Under the pieces are notes generated by a model. That model had not been told where the DNA came from. It did not search any database and worked only from the letters and a program-made list of their open reading frames with translations. From contig DATDCY010000107.1 in the NCBI GenBank assembly GCA_036524115.1, positions 1-16,384 on the forward strand: DNA of 16,384 nt, given 5' to 3'. Below are positions 1-16,384 of this stretch, piece after piece. Position 1 is the first letter of the stretch, and every line of letters begins with the position of its first letter. Both the position numbers and the translations under genes were made by a program. The DNA is from a bacterium. Its GTDB lineage: Bacteria; JAUVQV01; DATDCY01.

Positions 1-142
1 GGAGATGGTGATGCCGGGGGACAACGTGGAGATCACGGGCGAGCTGATCGCGCCGATCGCGATGGAGAAGGAGCTGCGCTTCGCGATCCGCGAGGGCGGG
101 CGCACGGTGGGCGCCGGCGTCGTCTCCGAGATCATCCAGTAG
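1..142 (+). CDS. tuf: Elongation factor Tu, C-terminal fragment (first tuf copy)
   Basis: This is the last 46 codons of an EF-Tu gene, cut by the left window edge; the reading frame begins at base 2 and ends at TAG 140-142. EF-Tu is the cytoplasmic GTPase that carries aminoacyl-tRNA to the ribosomal A site. The fragment is the end of beta-barrel domain 3. It starts EMVMPGDN and contains the family-typical stretch [17 protein letters not shown] before ending SEIIQ. A second tuf begins at 15374, so the genome has at least two copies. rpmG starts only 15 bases after the stop, so the two genes are almost certainly cotranscribed. The identification is secure; whether this copy is functional upstream of the window cannot be seen. 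Confidence 0.97.
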   Translation, partial: EMVMPGDNVEITGELIAPIAMEKELRFAIREGGRTVGAGVVSEIIQ

Positions 143-157
143 GGCCGGGAGAGGCAC

Positions 158-307
158 ATGCGCGAGAACATCACCTTGGTGTGCGGCACCTGCAAGCAGC
201 GCAACTACCGCACCAGCAAGAACAAGAAGACGACGCCGGGGAAGCTGGAGCTGAGCAAGTACTGCCCCTTCTGCCGGAAGCACACGCCGCACAAGGAAGG
301 CAAGTAG
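158..307 (+). CDS. rpmG: 50S ribosomal protein L33, zinc-binding type
   Basis: The 49-residue product has the usual length of bacterial L33, a small protein of the large ribosomal subunit near the E site. It starts [12 protein letters not shown] and has two CXXC pairs, Cys9/Cys12 and Cys36/Cys39 (CPFC). Together these form the four-cysteine zinc ribbon of the zinc-dependent (C+) form. The ATG at 158 follows a purine-rich GGGAGAGG at a suitable distance. It lies 15 bases after tuf and 8 bases before tRNA-Trp, an order common in several Gram-negative phyla. Genomes with a C+ L33 sometimes carry a cysteine-free paralogue elsewhere; none is visible here. Confidence 0.96.
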   Translation: MRENITLVCGTCKQRNYRTSKNKKTTPGKLELSKYCPFCRKHTPHKEGK

Positions 308-315
308 ACGTGCGT

Positions 316-392
316 AGGCCAGTAGCTCTAACGGCTAGAGCAGCGGACTCCAAATCCGCGGGTTGGGGGTTCGAATCCCTCCTGGCCTGCCA
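316..392 (+). tRNA. trnW: tRNA-Trp (anticodon CCA)
   Basis: The cloverleaf folds completely by eye. The 7-bp acceptor is AGGCCAG (316-322) with CTGGCCT (382-388). The D stem is GCTC (325-328) with GAGC (338-341). The anticodon stem is GCGGA (343-347) with TCCGC (355-359), around loop CTCCAAA. The T stem is GGGGG (365-369) with CCCTC (377-381), one G-U pair, around loop TTCGAAT. The anticodon CCA at 350-352 reads the tryptophan codon UGG. The discriminator is G389 and the CCA end (390-392) is encoded. The gene sits inside a polycistronic unit between rpmG and secE, so it must be cut out of the mRNA by tRNA-processing nucleases. Confidence 0.97.
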
Positions 393-473
393 GATATCGC
401 CGGAGGCCGGCCGGTAGCGGGGCGGCGGCCCTGGTCGACGGGGCCGGCAGCCCGGAACGGGACGAGACTGAAG

Positions 474-659
474 ATGCTTGAGAAGATCAAGGTGTTCTTC
501 CAGGAAGTGAGCGTCGAGCTGAAGAAGGTCAGCTGGCCGACGCGCCAGCAGACCGTGTCCGCCACCGTCGTGGTGATCACGGTCTCGTTCATCGTGGCCT
601 TCTTCCTCGGGATCGTCGACATCGTCCTCGCCCGGATCGTCGGCGGGATCATGAAGTAG
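474..659 (+). CDS. secE: Preprotein translocase subunit SecE
   Basis: This 61-residue protein is the short, single-span form of SecE, the clamp subunit of the SecYEG protein-export channel in the inner membrane. An amphipathic N-terminal helix (MLEKIKVFFQEVSVELKKV) is followed by the conserved Trp21-Pro22 turn (SWPTRQQT). One hydrophobic segment spans about residues 29-53. The ATG at 474 is chosen because a longer reading from 363 would run through the T arm of the tRNA-Trp gene and adds no SecE-like sequence. The ribosome-binding site is weak (GGGACGAG, then GAAG next to the start). The pairing with nusG 47 bases downstream is the classic secE-nusG arrangement. Confidence 0.96.
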   Translation: MLEKIKVFFQEVSVELKKVSWPTRQQTVSATVVVITVSFIVAFFLGIVDIVLARIVGGIMK

Positions 660-706
660 GGCGCTGCGCCGGCGGCGAAAGAGGAATAGAGGAGCGGGAA
701 AGCGGC

Positions 707-1258
707 ATGAGCGAAGCGGTGGGCACGGCGGTCGAACAGCGCTGGTACGTCATCCACACCTACTCGGGCTTCGAGGCCAAGGTGCGCGAGAGCCTGCTCG
801 AGCGCATGGCGGCCGCCGGGTGGGCGGAGAAGATCGCGGAGGTGCTCGTGCCCTCCGAGGAGATCGTCGAGCTCAAGAAGGGCAAGCGCCGCGTCTCCGA
901 GCGCAAGATCTTCCCCGGCTACATCCTGGTGAAGATGGAGCTCAACGACGAGACCTGGCACCTCGTGCAGGAGACCCCGCGCATCACGGGCTTCGTCGGC
1001 GGGCGCACCCACCCGACGCCGCTGAGCGAGGCGGAGGTCCAGGAGATCATCAAGGCCACGAGCGCGGAGGAGGGTCCCAAGCCGCGCGTGCGCTTCCGCA
1101 TCGGCGAGAGCGTGCGGATCACCGACGGGCCGTTCACGAACTTCACGGGGTCGGTGGACACGGTCAACGAGGAGCGCGGCAAGCTGCGCGTGATGGTCAG
1201 CATCTTCGGCCGGTCGACGCCGGTCGAGCTCGACTACCTCCAGGTGGAGCGGGTCTAG
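707..1258 (+). CDS. nusG: Transcription termination/antitermination factor NusG
   Basis: The 183-residue product matches bacterial NusG in length and layout. NusG binds the beta' clamp helices of RNA polymerase, suppresses pausing, and links polymerase to Rho or to ribosomal protein S10. The NGN domain covers about residues 11-115 ([12 protein letters not shown] at 12-23, then FPGYILVKM around 69-77). A variable linker leads to the C-terminal KOW domain at about 129-183 ([18 protein letters not shown]). The ATG at 707 is preceded by GGAG at 691-694, a rather long spacing. rplK follows after 40 bases. Confidence 0.97.
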   Translation: MSEAVGTAVEQRWYVIHTYSGFEAKVRESLLERMAAAGWAEKIAEVLVPSEEIVELKKGKRRVSERKIFPGYILVKMELNDETWHLVQETPRITGFVGGRTHPTPLSEAEVQEIIKATSAEEGPKPRVRFRIGESVRITDGPFTNFTGSVDTVNEERGKLRVMVSIFGRSTPVELDYLQVERV

Positions 1259-1298
1259 CGCCCGCCGCGGCGGGGACGAAGGAGAGAAAGGCGAAGCA

Positions 1299-1724
1299 AT
1301 GGCGAAGAAAGAGACGGCGAAAGTCAAGCTGCAGCTCCAGGCGGGCAAGGCCAACCCCTCCCCGCCCGTCGGGCCGGCGCTCTCGCAGCACGGCGTCAAC
1401 ATCATGGAGTTCTGCAAGGCCTTCAACGCGGCGACCGCGAAGGAGGAGGGGATGGTCATCCCGGTGATCATCACGGTCTACTCCGACCGCTCCTTCTCCT
1501 TCATCCAGAAGACGCCGCCGGCGGCGGTGCTGCTCAAGAAGGCCGCCGGCCTGGTCAAGGGCTCGGGGACGACCGGGCGCGAGAAGGTCGGTTCGGTCAC
1601 GAAGAAGCAGGTCGAGGACATCGCGCGCCAGAAGCTGCCCGACCTCAACGCGAAGGACCTCGCCGGGGCGATCAAGACCGTCGAGGGCACCGCGCGGAGC
1701 ATGGGCCTCGAGGTCACGCAGTAG
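1299..1724 (+). CDS. rplK: 50S ribosomal protein L11
   Basis: The 141-residue product has the standard length of L11, which binds 23S rRNA at the GTPase-associated centre, contacts the elongation factors, and is needed for RelA activation. The N-terminal domain holds the proline-rich [19 protein letters not shown]. The C-terminal RNA-binding domain holds [20 protein letters not shown], the family signature region. ATG 1299 follows GGAGAG and GAAG. The partner gene rplA lies downstream, but the 117-base spacer is longer and more structured than is usual for this pair. Confidence 0.98.
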   Translation: MAKKETAKVKLQLQAGKANPSPPVGPALSQHGVNIMEFCKAFNAATAKEEGMVIPVIITVYSDRSFSFIQKTPPAAVLLKKAAGLVKGSGTTGREKVGSVTKKQVEDIARQKLPDLNAKDLAGAIKTVEGTARSMGLEVTQ

Positions 1725-1733
1725 CGAACCGGG

Positions 1734-1775
1734 GGCGCGCACCAAGGCGGGGATCGGCCCCGCGCGCGGCGCGCC
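1734..1775 (+). promoter_or_regulatory. Two-step hairpin in the rplK-rplA spacer
   Basis: In the 117-base spacer (1725-1841) the bases GGCGCGC (1734-1740) pair perfectly with GCGCGCC (1769-1775). Inside them GCGGGG (1747-1752) pairs with CCCCGC (1758-1763) around the loop ATCGG. The internal loop between the two stems is ACCAAG opposite GCGCG. No U-run follows, so this is not an intrinsic terminator. Translational control by L1 of the L11-L1 mRNA is known in other bacteria, and this could be such an element or a processing site; that role is inference. The pairing itself is plain, but GC-rich sequence forms chance stems easily. Confidence 0.4.
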
Positions 1776-1841
1776 TCAAGCGACGGTAGGAGCCTGCCGG
1801 CGGCACACCGGGGGCGCTCGCACTACCGGGAGGAGAGACGG

Positions 1842-2543
<702 letters not shown>

Positions 2544-2593
2544 GGGGCTCCGCTCGCGCTACGGCAAGACGGAGGCAGGACGCGCCCGAGATG

Positions 2594-2664
2594 TCACAGA
2601 CAGCTGGTCTCCCCCGCCACGGGGGAGGTAATGGCCGGGGGGAGCCCGGCCGCCCGCCGAGACG
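2594..2664 (+). promoter_or_regulatory. Probable ribosomal protein L10 leader
   Basis: The spacer before rplJ carries the arrangement expected of the L10 leader, the mRNA site where the L10-L12 complex binds to repress its own translation. The strand ACAGACAGCTGGT (2595-2607 region) leads into a 7-bp hairpin, CTCCCCC (2609-2615) with GGGGGAG (2621-2627). TAATGG then leads into a second 7-bp hairpin, GGCCGGG (2633-2639) with CCCGGCC (2645-2651), followed by CGCCGAGACGG. The AGACAGC and GCCGAG strands flanking two stem-loops resemble the kink-turn region of known leaders, as I recall them. A closing outer stem could involve GACGC (2579-2583) with GCGTC (2672-2676). The boundaries are approximate. 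Confidence 0.6.
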
Positions 2665-2705
2665 GAAGATGGCGTCGCGAGACCTTCTTCTCCGATCAGT
2701 GACCA

Positions 2706-2742
2706 TCCCTGGCAGAGAGACTCCGGCCGATCTTTCCAGGGA
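2706..2742 (+). promoter_or_regulatory. Hairpin just upstream of the rplJ ribosome-binding site
   Basis: TCCCTGG (2706-2712) pairs perfectly with CCAGGGA (2736-2742) around a 23-base loop. The 3' arm abuts the purine-rich Shine-Dalgarno AAGGGGG (2743-2749) of rplJ. A stem here could alter access of the ribosome to the start, or switch with the L10 leader upstream. No function is shown by the sequence; the long loop makes a chance match possible. Confidence 0.3.
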
Positions 2743-2758
2743 AAGGGGGTAAAGACAC

Positions 2759-3286
2759 GTGAAGCGTCAGGAGAAAGTCGAGACGGTGGAGCGGCTGCAG
2801 GCGGAGATCGCCAGCCGGCCGAACCTCTTCCTCGCGGAGTACCGCGGCATGACGGTCGAGCAGGTCACCGACCTGCGCGTCAAGGTCCGCAAGGCCGACG
2901 GCGCGATGCAGGTGGTGAAGAACACCTTCCTGCGCCGGGCGGTGGCCGGTCAGCCGCAGGAGCCGGTCGCGGCGGGCGCCAAGGGCCCGAACGCGCTGTT
3001 CCTCGGCGGCGCCGACGTCGTCGAGCTGACCAAGGTCCTCGCGGCGGCGGACAAGGACATCCAGCCGTTCGTGCTCAAGGGCGGCGTGGTCGACGGCCGC
3101 GCCGTGACGGCCGCGGAGATCCGCCAGATCTCCGAGCTGCCGCCGCGCGCGGTGCTGCTCGGACGGGCGGTCGGCAGCATGGTCAGCCCGCTGCGCGGGT
3201 TCGTCAGCGTCTGCCAGGGCAACATCCGCAAGCTCGTCTACGCGCTCGAGGCGGTGCGCCAGGCGAAGGAGAAGAGCGCGGCCTAG
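2759..3286 (+). CDS. rplJ: 50S ribosomal protein L10
   Basis: The 175-residue product is slightly longer than E. coli L10 (165). L10 anchors the L12 dimers to 23S rRNA at the base of the stalk that recruits translation GTPases. The N-terminal RNA-binding part includes LFLAEYRGMTVEQVTDLR and VVKNTFLRRAV. The C-terminal helix that carries L12 dimers is the tail RKLVYALEAVRQAKEKSAA. Translation starts at GTG 2759, supported by AAGGGGG nine bases upstream and by the family-typical start MKRQEK; no in-frame ATG fits. The upstream leader suggests autogenous control by L10-L12. Confidence 0.97.
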   Translation: MKRQEKVETVERLQAEIASRPNLFLAEYRGMTVEQVTDLRVKVRKADGAMQVVKNTFLRRAVAGQPQEPVAAGAKGPNALFLGGADVVELTKVLAAADKDIQPFVLKGGVVDGRAVTAAEIRQISELPPRAVLLGRAVGSMVSPLRGFVSVCQGNIRKLVYALEAVRQAKEKSAA

Positions 3287-3310
3287 CGGCCGCGGCACAA
3301 TCGCAACGGA

Positions 3311-3347
3311 CGGCCGGCGCGCCGCGGCAGAACGCGGCGGCCGGCTG
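3311..3347 (+). promoter_or_regulatory. Strong hairpin in the rplJ-rplL spacer
   Basis: CGGCCGGC (3311-3318), a bulged G at 3319 and CGCCGCG (3320-3326) pair with CGCGGCG (3333-3339) and GCCGGCTG (3340-3347) around the six-base loop GCAGAA. This gives a 15-bp stem with a single bulge and one G-U pair. No U-run follows, so termination is unlikely. It ends 23 bases before the rplL start. A role in mRNA cleavage or in protecting an rplL-bearing fragment would fit the need for several L12 copies per L10, but that is inference. Confidence 0.45.
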
Positions 3348-3370
3348 CTGAGAAAAGGGAGAGAACGAAG

Positions 3371-3757
3371 ATGTCCACGATCACGAAAGAGCAGGTTGTC
3401 GCCTTCATCGAGAACATGACCGTCCTGGAGCTGGCGGGCTTCGTCAAGGAGCTCGAGGAGAAGTTCGGCGTCTCCGCGGCGGCCCCGGTCGCCATGATGG
3501 CGGCCGGCGCGGGCCCGGCGGCGGCCGCTGCGGCGCCCGCCGAGCAGACCGAGTTCGACGTCATGCTCATGGCGGCCGGCGCCGAGAAGATCAAGGTGAT
3601 CAAGGTCGTGCGCGAGAAGACCGGGCTCGGCCTGAAGGAGGCCAAGGCGGTCGTCGACGAGGCGCCGAAGCCCGTCAAGGAGAAGGTCTCCAAGGAGGAG
3701 GCCGAGGCGATCAAGAAGGCCCTCGAGGAGGTCGGCGCGCAGGTCCAGGTCAAGTAG
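3371..3757 (+). CDS. rplL: 50S ribosomal protein L7/L12
   Basis: The 128-residue product is the multicopy stalk protein that recruits EF-Tu, EF-G and other GTPases and stimulates GTP hydrolysis. It shows the three-part layout. The N-terminal dimerisation domain covers about residues 1-35 ([20 protein letters not shown]). An Ala/Gly/Pro-rich hinge lies around residues 36-60 ([14 protein letters not shown]). The C-terminal factor-binding domain includes [23 protein letters not shown] 3371 is preceded by AAAAGGGAGAG. The spacer to rpoB is 140 bases and structured. Confidence 0.98.
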   Translation: MSTITKEQVVAFIENMTVLELAGFVKELEEKFGVSAAAPVAMMAAGAGPAAAAAAPAEQTEFDVMLMAAGAEKIKVIKVVREKTGLGLKEAKAVVDEAPKPVKEKVSKEEAEAIKKALEEVGAQVQVK

Positions 3758-3778
3758 CCGGGCGGGCCCCCGGTCGTC

Positions 3779-3850
3779 CCGGATCCGACGAGGCGAGCCG
3801 CTGTCGGAGGCATCCGGAAAATGAGGCGCCCGGCACGGCAGCGGCCGGGC
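3779..3850 (+). promoter_or_regulatory. Two hairpins in the rplL-rpoB spacer
   Basis: Two stems are visible in the 140-base spacer. The first pairs CCGGAT (3779-3784) plus CCGAC (3785-3789) with GTCGG (3803-3807) plus ATCCGG (3812-3817), with AGGC (3808-3811) bulged out. The second pairs GCCCGGC (3828-3834) with GCCGGGC (3844-3850) around a nine-base loop. Neither is followed by a U-run. In E. coli the equivalent spacer holds a partial terminator and an RNase III cleavage site that lower rpoBC expression relative to the ribosomal proteins. A similar role here is inferred from position only. Confidence 0.4.
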
Positions 3851-3897
3851 CTGTCGGGCGCATCAGGCTCTGAGGTCATTGTGAGCGAGGGAGAGTA

Positions 3898-8025
<4,128 letters not shown>

Positions 8026-8073
8026 CGGCGGCGCACCGGCGGCAGGGGATCGTGAGAGAGCGCGCAACGCACC

Positions 8074-8080
8074 AAGGAGG
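8074..8080 (+). promoter_or_regulatory. Shine-Dalgarno that fixes the TTG start of rpoC
   Basis: AAGGAGG is a near-perfect match to the anti-Shine-Dalgarno sequence and lies eight bases before TTG 8089. No ATG or GTG in the rpoC frame is better placed, so this site decides the start. Confidence 0.85.
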
Positions 8081-8088
8081 GCAGTCGA

Positions 8089-12216
<4,128 letters not shown>

Positions 12217-12249
12217 AGGCCGCTTTCGTGCACCTGGCGCATTAACCGC

Positions 12250-12278
12250 TTGACAGGAGGGGTGAACCTGCGTATGCT
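12250..12278 (+). promoter_or_regulatory. Sigma-70-type promoter of the str operon
   Basis: A perfect -35 box TTGACA (12250-12255) and a -10 box TATGCT (12273-12278) are separated by exactly 17 bases. Transcription would start near 12284-12286, giving a leader of about 30 bases before rpsL at 12315. It lies in the 98-base spacer between rpoC and rpsL, where an independent promoter makes biological sense. The spacer is also less GC-rich than the flanking genes. Read-through from rpoC remains possible, as no terminator is seen in between. Confidence 0.8.
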
Positions 12279-12314
12279 GCGCAAGTTTTCCTCGCACATG
12301 GGAATGGGGACAGT

Positions 12315-12689
12315 ATGCCGACACTGATGCAGTTGGTTCGCAAGGGGCGGGACACGGTGCGCCAGAAGACGGCGTCGCCGGCGCTCAAGTCCTGCCCGCA
12401 GAAGCGCGGGGTGTGCATCCGCGTCTACACCACGACGCCGAAGAAGCCCAACTCCGCGCTCCGCAAGGTCGCCCGCGTGCGCCTGACGAACGCGATGGAG
12501 GTCACGGCCTACATCCCGGGCGTCGGCCACAACCTGCAGGAGCACTCGATCGTGCTCATCCGCGGCGGCCGGGTCAAGGACCTCCCCGGCGTCCGCTACC
12601 ACATCGTGCGCGGCACGCTCGACTCCCTCGGGGTCGCCGACCGCAAGCAGGCGCGCTCGAAGTACGGCGCCAAGCGGCCGAAGGGCTAG
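12315..12689 (+). CDS. rpsL: 30S ribosomal protein S12
   Basis: The 124-residue product is the usual size for S12, the decoding-centre protein that monitors codon-anticodon pairing. It starts [13 protein letters not shown], with Leu4-Met5 where Ile-Asn is more common. The conserved loop [16 protein letters not shown] contains Lys43, and [11 protein letters not shown] contains Lys88. Both are streptomycin-sensitivity positions in the wild-type state. Asp89 is the residue that RimO methylthiolates in other bacteria. The start is preceded by GGGAATGGGGACAG, a loose purine-rich ribosome-binding site. It opens the str operon behind its own promoter; rpsG follows after 13 bases. Confidence 0.98.
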   Translation: MPTLMQLVRKGRDTVRQKTASPALKSCPQKRGVCIRVYTTTPKKPNSALRKVARVRLTNAMEVTAYIPGVGHNLQEHSIVLIRGGRVKDLPGVRYHIVRGTLDSLGVADRKQARSKYGAKRPKG

Positions 12690-12702
12690 GGGAGGAGCGA
12701 CC

Positions 12703-13173
12703 ATGCCGAGAAGGCGAGTGCCGGCCAAGCGGGAGCCGATCCCGGACCCGATCTACCGCTCGAAGCTCGTGACCCGCTGCGTGAACGTCATCATGCAGGA
12801 GGGCAAGAAGAGCACCGCGGAGCACATCTTCTACGACGCGATGGAGATCATCGCGGCGAAGACCAACGAGGAGCCGCTCAAGGTCTTCCAGAAGGCCGTC
12901 GACAACGTCAAGCCGGTCGTCGAGGTCAAGTCCCGCCGGGTCGGCGGCTCGACCTACCAGGTGCCGGTCGACGTGCGCCAGGAGCGGCGCATCGCGCTGG
13001 CGCTGCGCTGGCTCACCTCGTACGCCCGCGAGCGGGCGGACAAGACGATGGCCGAGAAGTTCGCGAGCGAGCTGATCGACGCGTTCCGCGGCGCGGGGAA
13101 CGCGGTGAAGAAGCGGGAGGACACGCACAAGATGGCGGAGGCGAACAAGGCCTTCGCGCACTACCGCTGGTAG
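12703..13173 (+). CDS. rpsG: 30S ribosomal protein S7
   Basis: The 156-residue product matches bacterial S7, which nucleates assembly of the 30S head by binding the 3' domain of 16S rRNA and contacts E-site mRNA and tRNA. It has the N-terminal [18 protein letters not shown]. It also has [20 protein letters not shown] with GGSTYQVPV, and a C-terminus ending [20 protein letters not shown]. The ATG follows GGGGAGGAG eight to nine bases upstream, inside the 13-base spacer after rpsL, which suggests translational coupling. A hairpin overlaps its stop codon. Confidence 0.98.
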   Translation: MPRRRVPAKREPIPDPIYRSKLVTRCVNVIMQEGKKSTAEHIFYDAMEIIAAKTNEEPLKVFQKAVDNVKPVVEVKSRRVGGSTYQVPVDVRQERRIALALRWLTSYARERADKTMAEKFASELIDAFRGAGNAVKKREDTHKMAEANKAFAHYRW

Positions 13174-13200
13174 CGCGGCAGCACCGGCGGACTGATTTTT
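13164..13200 (+). terminator. Possible weak terminator or attenuator between rpsG and fusA
   Basis: CCGCTGGT (13164-13171) pairs with ACCGGCGG (13183-13190), eight pairs with one G-U, around an 11-base loop. Five T (13196-13200) follow after a five-base gap, and CGCTCTTT continues the pyrimidine-rich stretch. The stem overlaps the last codons and the stop of rpsG, so translating ribosomes would hinder it. The gap between stem and T-run is longer than in a good intrinsic terminator, so at most partial termination is likely. Confidence 0.3.
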
Positions 13201-13236
13201 CGCTCTTTGGCAGGGTGGGAGAGGACGGTTACGACC

Positions 13237-15327
<2,091 letters not shown>

Positions 15328-15373
15328 GGGCCTGGGGCAACAAGCGTCGATCGGTCAAGGAGGAGCGAGAGCC

Positions 15374-16384
<1,011 letters not shown>

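Noticed and set aside
363-473. N-terminal extension of secE to an ATG at 363.
   Set aside because: It would translate through the T arm and acceptor of the tRNA-Trp gene, and the extra 37 residues have no SecE character.
1261-1274. The palindrome CCCGCCGCGGCGGG after nusG, considered as a terminator.
   Set aside because: It leaves almost no loop, has no U-run, and rplK follows within 40 bases; it is probably chance in GC-rich sequence.
3758-3773. A short CCGGG/CCCGG stem right after the rplL stop, considered as a terminator.
   Set aside because: Only five pairs and no U-run; rpoB must be reached from upstream, since no promoter is seen in the spacer.
13207-13236. TTG start for fusA ten codons upstream.
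   Set aside because: No Shine-Dalgarno lies before it, while a purine run precedes ATG 13237, which gives a normal EF-G N-terminus.

Overview
The window is a GC-rich, gene-dense stretch of a bacterial chromosome holding the core transcription and translation cluster. All genes are on the + strand. The order is tuf (3' end), rpmG, tRNA-Trp(CCA), secE, nusG, rplK, rplA, rplJ, rplL, rpoB, rpoC, rpsL, rpsG, fusA, tuf (5' part). The host is very probably a Gram-negative-type bacterium. RpoB carries the two lineage-specific insertions seen in E. coli beta (about residues 235-365 and 942-1070), and RpoC carries an insertion of about 175 residues in the trigger loop (about 933-1108). The gene order, with one tuf at each end and a tRNA-Trp before secE, resembles deltaproteobacteria-like and related phyla, but I cannot place it to phylum from sequence reading alone.

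Region 1 (1-3757) holds the end of one EF-Tu gene, zinc-ribbon L33, tRNA-Trp, the SecE translocase subunit, the NusG elongation factor and the L11, L1, L10 and L12 stalk proteins. Several spacers are strongly structured: rplK-rplA, rplA-rplJ (which resembles the L10 autoregulatory leader), rplJ-rplL and rplL-rpoB. Region 2 (3898-12216) holds the beta and beta' subunits of RNA polymerase, each 1375 residues by coincidence, with all inspected catalytic and zinc motifs intact; rpoC starts at TTG behind a strong Shine-Dalgarno. Region 3 (12217-16384) is the str operon (S12, S7, EF-G, EF-Tu). It is preceded by a near-consensus sigma-70 promoter in the 98-base rpoC-rpsL spacer.

The genes supply stalk and decoding proteins, both GTPase elongation factors and the catalytic core of RNA polymerase. 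Structured spacers and the internal promoter are the likely means of setting different protein ratios within one long transcription unit.

I found no mobile element, CRISPR array, phage gene, toxin-antitoxin pair or unknown gene. No gene-free stretch exceeds about 215 bases. This is an ordinary, well-known region, and I see no undescribed system. The observations worth a second look are regulatory RNA structures, an unusual G-ending codon preference in the second tuf, the pair of tuf copies as long direct repeats, and a complete absence of TTA, CTA and TCA codons in rpoB and rpoC.
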